Assembly: GCA_029203185.1 (NCBI GenBank)
Contig: CP119310.1
Span: forward strand, 62,001-126,000
Origin: Candidatus Chryseobacterium colombiense
GTDB taxonomy: Bacteria; Bacteroidota; Bacteroidia; Flavobacteriales; Weeksellaceae
Direction: 5' to 3'
Length of the DNA stretch: 64,000 nt
Notes under the pieces: model-generated
What the model was told of the DNA's origin: nothing
What the model saw: only the letters and a program-made list of their open reading frames with translations
Database searches by the model: none
Translations under genes and position numbers: made by a program
Part shown: piece by piece, positions 35,108 to 44,994 of the stretch
Numbering within the stretch: position 1 is the stretch's first letter
Layout of the letters: each line of letters begins with the position of its first letter

Positions 35108-38100
35108 ATGTTAAATACGAGGACAAGAAGTCTATTTTTTACTTTATTTTTAGTGCTTATAGGGAGCAGTCTTATGTTTTCTCAAAAAAAAGGGAGAACG
35201 GGAACTACTACCATGCCTAGTTCACAAAGTATGAAATCGGGGGCTTTTATTGATGTAAATACAAGTACCTACCCTGAATCAAGCTACGATATTGCCCAGC
35301 TCATAAAAGATGTACTTATAAAAGGAGGAACAGCATGTACTAATGCTAATATCACGAATGTTACCGTCTCTCCCAACCTCGCTGCTTCTAATCAAAACAG
35401 GACATGGGGTTTTTTTAATAAGGGAACTACAGCCTTTCCATTTAATAAAGGGATTGTGTTATCTACGGGATATGCAAGAAACGCAGGGAATTCATATATT
35501 GCAGGGACGTTAAGTAATACTTTTTCTACAACAGGAGATGTGGACTTAGCTACAGCTTTAGGAGTTGCCAATAATTTTAATGATGCTACCTCTATAGAAT
35601 TTGATTTTGTGCCAACTGCTAATGAGGTTACCTTCAGATATATTTTTGCTTCTGAAGAATATTCTAGTGATTATCCGTGTAATTTCACAGATGGTTTCGC
35701 ATTATTACTAAAACCTAACACTCCAGGATCTGCCTATACCAATATGGCTGTTTTGCCAGGAGGAGCTGGTCCTGTAAGTGTAACGAATATTCGTCCTGCT
35801 ACTCAATTTGGAGGAGGCGCATTGGCCTGTGGACCTCTCAATGCTTCTTATTTTGCAGGATATAATACGGCGGCGATAGAAACCAATTTTAACGGAAGAA
35901 CAATTCCTTTAACGGCAAAAGCTACCGTAACTCCGGGACAATCCTATCATTTTAAAATGGTACTGGCAGACTGGGATGATGGTTCATACGATTCATCGGT
36001 ATTCTTAGAAGCAGGATCATTTGATATTGGAGTGCAAATTTTAGATCCTACCGGTGTACAGCTGCCGGCTTCTATTAATGTCTGCGATAACCAGCCACAG
36101 ACGTTTAATGCTTCTGTTCAGAATGCCAATGCAACCTATCAATGGTATCTAAATAATAATATTATTCCGGGGGCTACTTCAAGTTCTTATACGGCAACGT
36201 TACCCGGAGTATATAAAGTGGAAGTTCTGGTACCTGGAAATACATGTCCGGGAACAGCAACCATTACGATTGTGGGAGGAACTTCACCAACTGTTCAGAA
36301 TGCTACTTTAACGGCTTGTTATGCTGCCGGAAATATAACTTATAACCTGACTTCGGCTCAATCGTCCATCAGTACGACAGCTGGGGCTACTTTTTCATAT
36401 TATTTAAACCAGGCAGATGCTAATGCCGGAAATGGAAATACAATACCTACTCCTACAACTTTTTCAAGTGCGGGAGGGCAAACAATTTATGTGCTGGTTA
36501 AAAATGGATTCTGCTCTAAGGTAGCACAACTACAGTTGGTTAAAGCTCCTCAGATGATAGCTTCCATTGCTCCGCCTCCAACCTTAACATGTACTACACC
36601 TCAGGTTACTTTAAATGCTTCAGCATCTACTTATCCCACAGGTTCTACATTTGCCTGGACGACTACTGGAGGAACAATAGTATCAGGAGCGAATACGTTA
36701 TCTCCGGTTGTAAGTGCAGCAGGAGTTTATACATTAACTATTTCCAATACATTTGCTCCGGATAATGTAACATGTACTTCCGTGGCTAATGTAACGGTAA
36801 CGGGGAATAGTACACCTCCTACAACAACTGTAACAGCTTCAAAAGTGTTGATTTGTTCTGGTGAGAGTGTAACTTTAACGGCTTCAGGAGGGACTACTTA
36901 TACTTGGACGGGTTTGCCTGGAACAGGGAATACCCAAGTTGTTGCTCCTACAACTACAACAACTTATACGGTAAACGCAATTGGTGCCAATGGATGTGCT
37001 TCACAAACTCCTGCAACCATTACCATTGAAGTGACTCAGCCAATAACCGTGCAAAATGCAACATTGCTTAAATGTTATGAAGCAGGAAATATAACTTATG
37101 ATTTAACTTCTGCACAAACTCAAATAACATCTACAATAACAGGAGTTACTTTTGCTTATTATATAAATCAGGCAGATGCTGTTGCGGGGAATACAAATAC
37201 AATCGCTGTTCCTACTGCTTTCCCAAGTGCAGGAAATCAGACAATATATGTGTTGGTTAAAAATGGAGGATGTAGCTATGTAGTTAATTTATTGTTGTTA
37301 AAAACTCCGGTAACTACCTTAACAATTGCAACACCTCAAAATATTACATGTACCGTATCACAAATAACCTTAAATGCTTCATCTTCAGTTATTCCTACCG
37401 GATCTACTATTGCATGGACGACTACAGGAGGAACTATTGTTTCGGGAGCCAATACCTTGACTCCGGTTGTGAGTGCAGGAGGAGTGTACACTCTGACCGT
37501 TTCGAACACATCACAGCCTGGAAATTTAAATTGTACCTATACGGCAAGTGTTACCGTAACAGAAAATAAAGTTGCCCCAGTTGCGACTTTGACATCATCT
37601 GTAGTTCAGATATGCTCAGGTGAGTCCGTTACTCTTACTGCTGGTGGCGGAGCGACATATAATTGGGGAAATGGTCTTACGGGAAATGGAAGTACTCAGG
37701 TTGTTTCACCAACTACAACAACAATATATACTGTATATGCAGTGGGAGCAAATGGATGTATTTCTCAGAATCAGGCTTCGGTGACTGTAGTTGTGGGACC
37801 TCCTACAGCAGGAATTTCGGCTTCCAAATCAAAAGTATGTGCAGGAGAACCAGTTACTCTGTTAGCGACAGGAGGGGTTACTTATAATTGGATAGGTTTA
37901 ACAGGGAATGGAAATACACAGGTAGTTACTCCTACAACTACGACTACTTACACAGTATATGCTTTGGGAGGAAATGGATGTTCATCTGTTAATCCGGCGA
38001 CGATAACAATAGAAGTAGTTCCTGCCATTGTTTCAACATTAGAAGATGTATATGCTTGTGCTGGAGATTCCGGTATTTTTGATGCAGGAGCGGGTCCAAA

Positions 38101-38719
38101 CTATACTTATTTATGGAGTAATGGAGTTACTACCCAAACGATGACAACAAATATTCCGGGAACTTATACTGTTGAAATCAGTAATGGTACTTGTTCAAAA
38201 ATATTTACGGCCCATCTGTATAATCCGAATCTGCCTCAATTTACCAATGTGGTATATGATAAGGGAACTTTTACTTTATCCGCAACAAATCCTACAGGAG
38301 GCGTATTAGAATATTCCATTGACGGAGGCGTAACCTGGCAGACTTCAAATGTATTTTATAATGTCTTAAAAAATACAAACTATAATTTAAGAGTAAGGAT
38401 AAAAGATGCAAAATGTAGTACGCCTTTAGAGTTCTTTACTTTTGTTGTTAACAATGCTATTACTCCAAATCAGGATGGAATAAATGACAAAGTTGATTTT
38501 TCTGGAATAAGCAATTACAATAATTTTGCAGCATCTATTTTTGACAGGTATGGAGCAGAAGTCTTTAAAGCAGGCAAGTCTAATACAGTCTGGAATGGTA
38601 ATATTAAAAATATGAATGTTCCGACAGGAACATACTGGTATAAAGTACAATGGGAAAACCCGGCAAGCAAAAAACTTGAACAGCGAAGTGGCTGGATTTT
38701 ACTTAAAAACAGAAACTAG
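35108..38719 (+). CDS. Choice-of-anchor L surface protein with T9SS type B sorting domain (paralog 2, expanded)
   Basis: 1203 residues from ATG 35108; signal peptide MLNTRTRSLFFTLFLVLIGS and following residues. The choice-of-anchor L domain has IFASEEYSSDYPC and MAVLPGGAGPVSV, followed by an enlarged array of Ig-like/PKD-like modules. A block of about 250 residues is duplicated (coded by about 36290-37045 and 37045-37790): both copies contain AWTTTGGTIVSGANTL and CSGESVTLTA. A third CAGEPVTLLA module comes next. The T9SS type B domain begins ITPNQDGINDKVDFSG and ends WILLKNRN. The extra length over its neighbours, about 415 residues, comes mainly from this duplication. Surface display is expected; function is inferred as adhesion. 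Confidence 0.87.
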   Translation: MLNTRTRSLFFTLFLVLIGSSLMFSQKKGRTGTTTMPSSQSMKSGAFIDVNTSTYPESSYDIAQLIKDVLIKGGTACTNANITNVTVSPNLAASNQNRTWGFFNKGTTAFPFNKGIVLSTGYARNAGNSYIAGTLSNTFSTTGDVDLATALGVANNFNDATSIEFDFVPTANEVTFRYIFASEEYSSDYPCNFTDGFALLLKPNTPGSAYTNMAVLPGGAGPVSVTNIRPATQFGGGALACGPLNASYFAGYNTAAIETNFNGRTIPLTAKATVTPGQSYHFKMVLADWDDGSYDSSVFLEAGSFDIGVQILDPTGVQLPASINVCDNQPQTFNASVQNANATYQWYLNNNIIPGATSSSYTATLPGVYKVEVLVPGNTCPGTATITIVGGTSPTVQNATLTACYAAGNITYNLTSAQSSISTTAGATFSYYLNQADANAGNGNTIPTPTTFSSAGGQTIYVLVKNGFCSKVAQLQLVKAPQMIASIAPPPTLTCTTPQVTLNASASTYPTGSTFAWTTTGGTIVSGANTLSPVVSAAGVYTLTISNTFAPDNVTCTSVANVTVTGNSTPPTTTVTASKVLICSGESVTLTASGGTTYTWTGLPGTGNTQVVAPTTTTTYTVNAIGANGCASQTPATITIEVTQPITVQNATLLKCYEAGNITYDLTSAQTQITSTITGVTFAYYINQADAVAGNTNTIAVPTAFPSAGNQTIYVLVKNGGCSYVVNLLLLKTPVTTLTIATPQNITCTVSQITLNASSSVIPTGSTIAWTTTGGTIVSGANTLTPVVSAGGVYTLTVSNTSQPGNLNCTYTASVTVTENKVAPVATLTSSVVQICSGESVTLTAGGGATYNWGNGLTGNGSTQVVSPTTTTIYTVYAVGANGCISQNQASVTVVVGPPTAGISASKSKVCAGEPVTLLATGGVTYNWIGLTGNGNTQVVTPTTTTTYTVYALGGNGCSSVNPATITIEVVPAIVSTLEDVYACAGDSGIFDAGAGPNYTYLWSNGVTTQTMTTNIPGTYTVEISNGTCSKIFTAHLYNPNLPQFTNVVYDKGTFTLSATNPTGGVLEYSIDGGVTWQTSNVFYNVLKNTNYNLRVRIKDAKCSTPLEFFTFVVNNAITPNQDGINDKVDFSGISNYNNFAASIFDRYGAEVFKAGKSNTVWNGNIKNMNVPTGTYWYKVQWENPASKKLEQRSGWILLKNRN
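36290..37790 (+). repeat. Internal tandem duplication of Ig-like modules
   Basis: Two direct copies of about 750 bases encode matching segments (ATLTACYAAGNITYNLTSAQ versus ATLLKCYEAGNITYDLTSAQ, and the shared TTGGTIVSGANTL). Diverged at DNA level, so not very recent. Confidence 0.75.
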
Positions 38720-38728
38720 AATTATTAA

Positions 38729-38763
38729 AAATAACCTCCATATAATTGGGGGTTATTTTTTTT
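38729..38763 (+). terminator. Terminator between paralogs 2 and 3
   Basis: Arms AAATAACCTCC and GGGGGTTATTT (one G-U pair) followed by a T-run. Confidence 0.8.
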
Positions 38764-38806
38764 ATATAAAAATGAATAAATGTGTGTCATTTATTTAAAA
38801 ATAATT

Positions 38807-38814
38807 TAAATTTG
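38807..38814 (+). promoter_or_regulatory. -7-like element of third surface-protein gene
   Basis: TAAATTTG fits TAnnTTTG, 17 bases before the ATG at 38832. Confidence 0.4.
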
Positions 38815-38831
38815 TTTAAACAAATAATATT

Positions 38832-41210
38832 ATGAGGAGATATTTACTAGCTTTTTCTTTTCTTTTATCCACTAATCTTTTATTCTCGCAAGCGGAGCAA
38901 ACACGAAAGGTTCCTAAGCCAAATACCGGACTGGCCAAAAAGCAAGGTTCCTTTATTGATGTAAATACGCCTACGTATGCTGCATCGAGCTTTAATATTA
39001 CTCAATTGGTTAAAGATGTATTAATATCTTCCGGAACCAATTCTTGTGTGACGCCTCAGGTCTCGAATGTTCAGGTAAATCCGAATTTACCGGCAAGTAA
39101 CGAAGATAGAGCATGGGGGTATTTTAATAGAGGTACAACCAATTTTCCCTTTAAAGATGGAATTGTATTAGTAACAGGTAAAGCAAAGAATACAGGAAAT
39201 AATTATATAGATGTAAACAGTCCGCTAAGTGATATAGTAGGAACGTTAAGTGATCCTGATCTGGTAGCTGCAACAAACCCTACTAAAGCTTTAAAAGATG
39301 CTGTGATTCTTGAATTTGATTTTATTCCGACCTCCACACAAGTAAAATTTAATTATCTTTTTGCTTCTGAAGAATATACAGGAACATTCCCTTGTAGCTA
39401 TTCAGATGCATTTGCATTATTACTTAGACCTATAGCTGGAGGGCCTTATCAGAATATGGCTGTTCTTCCTGGAAGTGCAGGTCCGGTAAGTGTAACCAAT
39501 ATCCGTCCGGCTGTTCAGTTTAATGGAAGTCCGATAGGATGTGGAGCTGTAAATGCGACCTATTTTGGAGGATATAACACCACTAATATTGAAACTAATT
39601 TTAACGGTAGAACCATTCCTCTTACAGCGACTGCAACAGTAGTGGCAGGACAGGCTTATCACTTCAAAATGGTAATTGCTGATGCGGGTGATACAGCATA
39701 TGACTCCGCGGTTTTTTTAGAAGGAGGTTCATTTAATATCGGGGTAGAATTGTTGGATCCAAGTGGGGCTACTTTACCAGAACAAATTAATGTTTGTGAT
39801 AATGCGCCTCAGGTGATTACAGCTTCTGTAAGTGATCCGAATGTTAATTATAAATGGTACTACAGTAATGGAACTACGACTACGGTTATACCCGGAGCTA
39901 CAACAAATTCTATTACTGCAGTTCAGCCCGGAACTTATACTGTAGAAGTAACTTATCCGGGAAGTCCTTGTCCGGGAACAGCTTCTATTATTATTAATGG
40001 AGGAACCACGCCTTCAGCACAAGATGCTACTTTGCTCTTCTGTGCTACTCCGGATGTTCCTAATTTTGACTTAAACTTTTCAAAACCATTAATTAGTACT
40101 ACACCGGGTGCGATATTCCATTTTTATGTAAACCAGGCGGATGCACTGGCTCAAAATAATAATTATATCCAGGATCCATATCATTTTAATGGAACTGACG
40201 GACAAATTCTTTATGTTGTAGTTTCAAACGGTGGTTTCTGTAGTAAAATGGTAAAACTGACCCTTGCAAAAGAAACAACACCTGTTGCAACTTTAACGAC
40301 TTCAAAATTAAAGATTTGCCCGGGAGATTCAGTAGTTTTAACAGCTACAGGAGGAACGACTTATCATTGGAGTAATTTTTCAGGGACAGGAGCAACCCAG
40401 ACAGTGACATTAGATCATACAACAACGTTTGAAGTATATGCGGTAGGAGCTAAAGGTTGTACCTCTACGTTACCTGCAAAAATTACAGTTGAAGTTGTTC
40501 CCGAAATTGTTACAGCCTTGAAAGATGTTGAGACATGTATTGGAGACAGAGTTACTTTAGATGCCGGAACAGGACCTAATTATAGTTACTTATGGAGTAC
40601 AGGCGAATCTACGCAGACTATAAGTGTTGATAAACTTGGAATTTATTCAGTAGTTATTGATAATGGATATTGTAAGAGAACTTTCACGGCAAAAGTATTG
40701 GCGGCGGCTTCTCCTTTTATTACGGCTCTGAATTATGATAACAATAATACACTTACTGTAACGGCTAATAATCCTCCGATTAATAACATTCCTACCACTT
40801 TAGAATACTCTATTGATGGAATTAATTGGCAGACTTCAAATGTATTCAGTGGATTGACTAATAATACTAACTATACAGTCTATGTAAAAACGCAGGGAAG
40901 AAGCTGTCAGAATTCAGTAGATTTCTTCACACTGCATATCAACAATATCATTACTCCGAATCAGGATGGTATTAATGATGTTCTTGACCTTTCTTCTTTA
41001 GGAGACTTTGATAATTTTACAGGCTCTGTTTATGACAGATATGGAGTTGAAATATTTAGATTTACAAAACAAAACCCAATCTGGAATGGTACTGTAGGAG
41101 GGAAAAGATTACCTACCGCTACGTACTGGTATAAATTTAATTTCCAGTATCCAAAATCAAAAGTACAGATGAACAGTTCTGGATGGATCATGCTGAAAAA
41201 TAGAGAATAA
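38832..41210 (+). CDS. Choice-of-anchor L surface protein with T9SS type B sorting domain (paralog 3)
   Basis: 792 residues with a signal peptide ending near LLFSQ (about 20). The choice-of-anchor L domain (about 40-305) has LFASEEYTGTFPCSYSDAFAL and MAVLPGSAGPVSVTNIRP. Ig-like modules follow (ICPGDSVVLTATGGTTYHW and YLWSTGESTQTISV). The T9SS type B domain begins ITPNQDGINDVLDLSSLGD and ends GWIMLKNRE. Its module order is the same as in paralog 1, so it lacks the duplicated block of paralog 2. Its anchor-L region is closer to paralog 2, sharing PVSVTNIRPA and ETNFNGRTIPLTA. Confidence 0.88.
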   Translation: MRRYLLAFSFLLSTNLLFSQAEQTRKVPKPNTGLAKKQGSFIDVNTPTYAASSFNITQLVKDVLISSGTNSCVTPQVSNVQVNPNLPASNEDRAWGYFNRGTTNFPFKDGIVLVTGKAKNTGNNYIDVNSPLSDIVGTLSDPDLVAATNPTKALKDAVILEFDFIPTSTQVKFNYLFASEEYTGTFPCSYSDAFALLLRPIAGGPYQNMAVLPGSAGPVSVTNIRPAVQFNGSPIGCGAVNATYFGGYNTTNIETNFNGRTIPLTATATVVAGQAYHFKMVIADAGDTAYDSAVFLEGGSFNIGVELLDPSGATLPEQINVCDNAPQVITASVSDPNVNYKWYYSNGTTTTVIPGATTNSITAVQPGTYTVEVTYPGSPCPGTASIIINGGTTPSAQDATLLFCATPDVPNFDLNFSKPLISTTPGAIFHFYVNQADALAQNNNYIQDPYHFNGTDGQILYVVVSNGGFCSKMVKLTLAKETTPVATLTTSKLKICPGDSVVLTATGGTTYHWSNFSGTGATQTVTLDHTTTFEVYAVGAKGCTSTLPAKITVEVVPEIVTALKDVETCIGDRVTLDAGTGPNYSYLWSTGESTQTISVDKLGIYSVVIDNGYCKRTFTAKVLAAASPFITALNYDNNNTLTVTANNPPINNIPTTLEYSIDGINWQTSNVFSGLTNNTNYTVYVKTQGRSCQNSVDFFTLHINNIITPNQDGINDVLDLSSLGDFDNFTGSVYDRYGVEIFRFTKQNPIWNGTVGGKRLPTATYWYKFNFQYPKSKVQMNSSGWIMLKNRE

Positions 41211-41227
41211 CATACTTTTTAACTTAA

Positions 41228-41268
41228 CAATAGAAAAGCCTTTCAAATTTTGAAAGGCTTTTCTATTG
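41228..41268. terminator. Strong bidirectional terminator
   Basis: A perfect 20-base inverted repeat (41228-41247 and 41249-41268) with A/T ends lies between the convergent paralog 3 and ksgA genes. Confidence 0.85.
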
Positions 41269-41285
41269 TGTTCAGAATATGTAGA

Positions 41286-42056
41286 TTATTGATTTTCTTT
41301 CCAGAGCTGAGTAAATGAAATGAAATCTGAAACACTCAGTTCTTCCGCTCTTTTATCTAAAAATTCATGAGTCTTTAAAGCTTCCGGGATATTCAGTACT
41401 TTCAAGGCATTCGAGAGTTTTTTTCTTCTCTGGTTAAACCCTGCCTTCACAATCTGCTTAAAAAGAATTTCGTTTCCGGCTAATCCTTCTTTGGGATTTC
41501 TTGTTAATCTGATAACTCCTGATTTTACTTTGGGAGGCGGATTAAACACATTTTCGTGAACGGTAAACAGATATGAAGTATCATAATAAGCCTGGACTAA
41601 AACCGTTAAAATTCCGTAATCTTTCGTCCTCGGAACAGCAGCAGTCCTTTCAGCAACCTCTTTTTGGAACATTCCCACCATTTCAGGAATCAGTTCATAA
41701 TGATCTATGATCTGAAATAAAATCTGGGATGAAATATTATAAGGGAAATTCCCAATAATAGCAATCTGTTCTCCGTTGGTAAATTGGAAATCCTGCTTCA
41801 GGAAATCTCCTACAAAAGTTTCTTCGTTTATTTTAGAATAATTGTTTTTTAAATATTCAATTGATTCTTTGTCAATTTCTGCAAGATAGATATGCTGATC
41901 TTTTTCCAAAAGATATTTGGTAAGAACCCCCATTCCGGGACCCACTTCCATTACTTTATTATAGTTCTCAAAACTAAGACCTTCTACGATTTTTCTTGCG
42001 ATGTTTTCATCCGTCAAAAAGTGTTGACCAAGATGCTTTTTTGCTTTTACACTCAA
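41286..42056 (-). CDS. rsmA: 16S rRNA dimethyladenosine transferase
   Basis: 256 residues (also called KsgA). N-terminal KKHLGQHFLTDENIA, SAM-binding motif EVGPGMG (37-43) and the catalytic NFPY (103-106) identify the enzyme that dimethylates two adjacent adenines (A1518/A1519) in the 3' helix 45 of 16S rRNA during small-subunit maturation. The start is TTG at 42056: an in-frame stop lies at 42063-42065 and the conserved KKHLGQ would be lost at any later Met. Transcribed convergently with paralog 3 and divergently from ftsX. Confidence 0.95.
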   Translation of the reverse strand: MSVKAKKHLGQHFLTDENIARKIVEGLSFENYNKVMEVGPGMGVLTKYLLEKDQHIYLAEIDKESIEYLKNNYSKINEETFVGDFLKQDFQFTNGEQIAIIGNFPYNISSQILFQIIDHYELIPEMVGMFQKEVAERTAAVPRTKDYGILTVLVQAYYDTSYLFTVHENVFNPPPKVKSGVIRLTRNPKEGLAGNEILFKQIVKAGFNQRRKKLSNALKVLNIPEALKTHEFLDKRAEELSVSDFISFTQLWKENQ

Positions 42057-42122
42057 TGTTTTTTATGATTTTATTAACAGTGATTTTCTCTTTTTCGTTC
42101 CCAAATTTCGGAAGTTTTTTTC

Positions 42123-42130
42123 TATTTTAG
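42123..42130 (+). promoter_or_regulatory. Possible variant -7 element of ftsX
   Basis: TATTTTAG resembles TAnnTTTG with one change (A for T), the same change seen at 21993 and 58953. It lies 18 bases before the ATG. Confidence 0.3.
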
Positions 42131-42148
42131 CCAAAAATTTTAATATTA

Positions 42149-43048
42149 ATGGCTAAATCTGTAGATGAGTTTAATAAGAAAAGGCTTAGGTCTAGCAATA
42201 TTACAGTAGTAATAAGTATTGCCTTAGTGTTATTTTTGTTGGGATTAATGGGGCTTATTTTAATTAATGCACAGAAGTATTCTGACTATATCAAAGAACA
42301 GCTTGTTGTGAATGCTTACTTTGACCAAAATTATGACGCTAAAGACTCTGTAAAAATTGCAAAACTGGAAGAAGAAACTTTTAAAAAAGTACAGACTTTA
42401 GCTCCTGTAAAGAGAGCAACCTATATTTCCAGAGAAAAAGCGGCTCAGGAAGCGAAAAAAAGCATGGGGATTGATAGTGATGCACTCTTTGAAGAAAATA
42501 TTTTTCCTTCATCTATTGAAGTTGCTTTAAAACCGGAATATGTTGATCCGGCAAAGATAAATGAAGCCATTAAAGTGATAAGCTCTGTTCCGGGGATTGT
42601 AGATGTGAAAAACGACAGCAGTCTGATGGTGGACGTTTATAATAACCTGAATAGAATTTTAAAGTGGATTTTAGGCTTTTCACTTTTATTCTTGGTATTA
42701 GCAGTTGTATTAATTAACAACTCGATTCGTTTGAAGATCTTCTCAAAAAGATTTATCATCAAAACCATGCAGCTGGTAGGAGCAAAAAGAAGGTTTATTT
42801 TGAAGCCTTTTATTGTGGAAGCCGTTATTTTGGGTGCTATAGGTTCTGTAATAGGTCTTTTAGCATTGTTTGGAGTTTGGTATTATTTTACAAGTCAAAT
42901 TGGTTCAGCATTCGTACAAGATAATCAACAATATTTCTGGTTGGTTCTGTTAGTCTTGGGAGTAGGCATCTTTATTACCGTATTGAGTACGGTAGTGGCT
43001 ACCTGGAGATTCCTGAGAACGAATGTTGACGATTTATATTATTCATAA
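42149..43048 (+). CDS. ftsX: Cell division ABC permease FtsX
   Basis: 299 residues with four membrane helices: one at about 19-42, then a large periplasmic domain, and three at about 170-190, 224-248 and 262-285. The order matches FtsX. It pairs with the ATPase FtsE (not in the window) and activates peptidoglycan hydrolases at the septum. It ends 2 bases before the DUF3098 gene, forming a tight pair as in other Bacteroidota. Confidence 0.9.
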   Translation: MAKSVDEFNKKRLRSSNITVVISIALVLFLLGLMGLILINAQKYSDYIKEQLVVNAYFDQNYDAKDSVKIAKLEEETFKKVQTLAPVKRATYISREKAAQEAKKSMGIDSDALFEENIFPSSIEVALKPEYVDPAKINEAIKVISSVPGIVDVKNDSSLMVDVYNNLNRILKWILGFSLLFLVLAVVLINNSIRLKIFSKRFIIKTMQLVGAKRRFILKPFIVEAVILGAIGSVIGLLALFGVWYYFTSQIGSAFVQDNQQYFWLVLLVLGVGIFITVLSTVVATWRFLRTNVDDLYYS

Positions 43049-43050
43049 AA

Positions 43051-43347
43051 ATGAGCAATAAAACAAATAAATTTTCCGCAGCGGACTTCGGAAAAGAAAC
43101 AGAAACTTCCAAAGAAAATACGTTTTACTTCGGAAAAGAAAACTTTAAATGGATGTTAATTGGTTTAGCATGTATTGTGGTTGGATTTCTTTTAATGATG
43201 GGACCGGACGCGAATACAGTAGATGGAAAATTCGATCCGAATTCCTGGAATGACGGTATCTTTTCTATCCGCAGAATCAGAATTGCACCTATGCTTGTAG
43301 TCATTGGTTTTGCCATAGAGGTATACGCGATTTTGAAAAAAAAATAA
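43051..43347 (+). CDS. DUF3098 small membrane protein
   Basis: 98 residues with two membrane helices (about 34-52 and 76-94) separated by a short loop (GPDANTVDGKFDPNSWNDG). This is the DUF3098 pattern that regularly lies after ftsX in Bacteroidota. Function unknown; the context suggests a link to the FtsX divisome complex (inference). It is closed by a terminator. Confidence 0.85.
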   Translation: MSNKTNKFSAADFGKETETSKENTFYFGKENFKWMLIGLACIVVGFLLMMGPDANTVDGKFDPNSWNDGIFSIRRIRIAPMLVVIGFAIEVYAILKKK

Positions 43348-43376
43348 ATATGTTTCTAAAGTAAATGACATAACAG

Positions 43377-43413
43377 CTTTGTCAAGGTTTTGAACTTTGA
43401 CAAAGTTTTTTTT
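43377..43413 (+). terminator. Terminator of the ftsX-DUF3098 operon
   Basis: Arms CTTTGTCAAGGTT and AACTTTGACAAAG (one G-U pair) with a TTG loop and eight T. Confidence 0.85.
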
Positions 43414-43429
43414 GATAAAATAATAAATT

Positions 43430-44296
43430 ATGGATCTTATACATACTATTATCCTTGCGATCGTAGAAGGATTAACAGAGTTCTTACCAATATCTTCAAC
43501 TGCTCATATGAAGATTGTGGATTTTCTTACCAATGCAAAGGAAGATTCTTTTCGCAATATGTTTGAAGTTGTGATTCAGTTAGCAGCTATCTTAGCGGTT
43601 GTTGTACTCTATTGGAAAAAATTCTTCAATTTTAAAAACATACATTTTTATCTGATGCTTTTGGTAGCCGTAATTCCAGCCTTGGTTTTCGGTGCTTTGT
43701 TGAAAAAACATATTGATGCTGCATTAGAAAATATGTGGGTTATAGCAACAGTGATGATCTTGGGAGGTTTTGTCCTGGTTTTTATAGATAAGATTTTTAA
43801 GAATAATCCGATTGATGATGATACCCAGATTTCTTACGGAAAGGCCTTTAAAATTGGGTGTTTTCAGGTACTGAGTATTATTTTTCCGGGATTGTCAAGA
43901 AGTGCGGCAACAATTATTGGTGGATTGACACAAAAGCTTTCAAGAAAAGAAGCTGCCGAATTTTCTTTCTTTTTAGCTGTCCCTACAATGATAGCGGCAA
44001 GTGCAAAAAGTTTTTATGATGCCTGTAAAGACAACTTTATGTCATTGCATAATATAACAGATGAAAATACAAAAGTTCATTTGTCAGATGTGTTTTCCGG
44101 AGATAATATCAATACTTTTTTAGCGGGAAATAATGGATTATATCTTGCCGTAGGCTGTATTGTTGCGTTTATTGTAGCAATGTTTGCAGTTAAATTTTTT
44201 ATTGATTTTCTTAATAAGCATGGTTTTAAATATTTCGGGATTTATAGAATTATCGTAGGCTGCTTTATTTTGTTCTTATTGATAAAAGGAAAATAA
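43430..44296 (+). CDS. uppP: Undecaprenyl-diphosphate phosphatase (UppP/BacA)
   Basis: 288 residues, with about eight membrane segments. Motif 1 reads [17 protein letters not shown] and motif 2 reads PGLSRSAAT, the catalytic pair of the BacA family. It removes phosphate from undecaprenyl diphosphate so the lipid carrier can be reused for peptidoglycan and other polymers; overexpression gives bacitracin tolerance in other bacteria. The first motif has Ala where STGH is usual and the second has SRSA for SRSG. The stop overlaps the truB start by one base, so translation is coupled. Confidence 0.92.
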   Translation: MDLIHTIILAIVEGLTEFLPISSTAHMKIVDFLTNAKEDSFRNMFEVVIQLAAILAVVVLYWKKFFNFKNIHFYLMLLVAVIPALVFGALLKKHIDAALENMWVIATVMILGGFVLVFIDKIFKNNPIDDDTQISYGKAFKIGCFQVLSIIFPGLSRSAATIIGGLTQKLSRKEAAEFSFFLAVPTMIAASAKSFYDACKDNFMSLHNITDENTKVHLSDVFSGDNINTFLAGNNGLYLAVGCIVAFIVAMFAVKFFIDFLNKHGFKYFGIYRIIVGCFILFLLIKGK

Positions 44297-44994
44297 TGAC
44301 CGCAGAAGACTTACAATCAGGACATATATTTTTATTGGACAAACCTCTGGATTGGACCTCTTTTCAGGCAGTCAATAAAATGAAATACAAACTCAAAAGA
44401 GAGTTTAATCTTCCTAAAAAATTCAAAATCGGCCATGCCGGAACATTAGATCCCAGAGCAACGGGACTTTTAATTGTCTGCTGTGGCAAATTCACCAAAA
44501 AAATTCCTGAAATTCAGGATGCCCCGAAAGAATACTGGACCGAGATAAAAATCGGAGTGCAGACAGAATCTTATGATACCGAGAAACCTGAGATCCTTCA
44601 TCAGGATTTTTCGCATATTACAGAAGAGCATATTACAGCTGCTTTGGAAAAATTTGTCGGGGAAATCGAACAAAAACCCCCTGTATTTTCAGCCATAAAA
44701 ATTGATGGGCAAAGAGCCTATAATTTGGCAAGAGCAGGAGAGGAGGTTGAAATGAAATCAAGAAAAACAACGATCTTTTATATTGAGGATATTAAAATTG
44801 ATTTGCCTCTTGTAAGCTTTACGGTAGGCTGCTCAAAGGGAACCTATATCAGAAGTTTGGCTCACGATATTGGTCAGGAATTGAGAGTGGGGGCTTATTT
44901 AACACAACTGAGAAGAACAAAAATCGGAGACTATAAAATTGAAGATGCTACATCCGATTTTTTAGAAAATACCTTTAGATTTAATCATTCATGA
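44296..44994 (+). CDS. truB: tRNA pseudouridine-55 synthase
   Basis: 232 residues. The catalytic aspartate is D52 in GHAGTLDPRATGLL. The N-terminal LDKPLDWTSFQAVNK and the C-terminal YIRSLAHDIGQELGxGAYL-type segment (here ELRVGAYLTQLRRT) are diagnostic. It converts U55 in the T-loop of tRNAs to pseudouridine. Its end overlaps the outer-membrane protein gene, so it is the middle of the operon uppP-truB-OMP-rluB. Confidence 0.95.
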   Translation: MTAEDLQSGHIFLLDKPLDWTSFQAVNKMKYKLKREFNLPKKFKIGHAGTLDPRATGLLIVCCGKFTKKIPEIQDAPKEYWTEIKIGVQTESYDTEKPEILHQDFSHITEEHITAALEKFVGEIEQKPPVFSAIKIDGQRAYNLARAGEEVEMKSRKTTIFYIEDIKIDLPLVSFTVGCSKGTYIRSLAHDIGQELRVGAYLTQLRRTKIGDYKIEDATSDFLENTFRFNHS

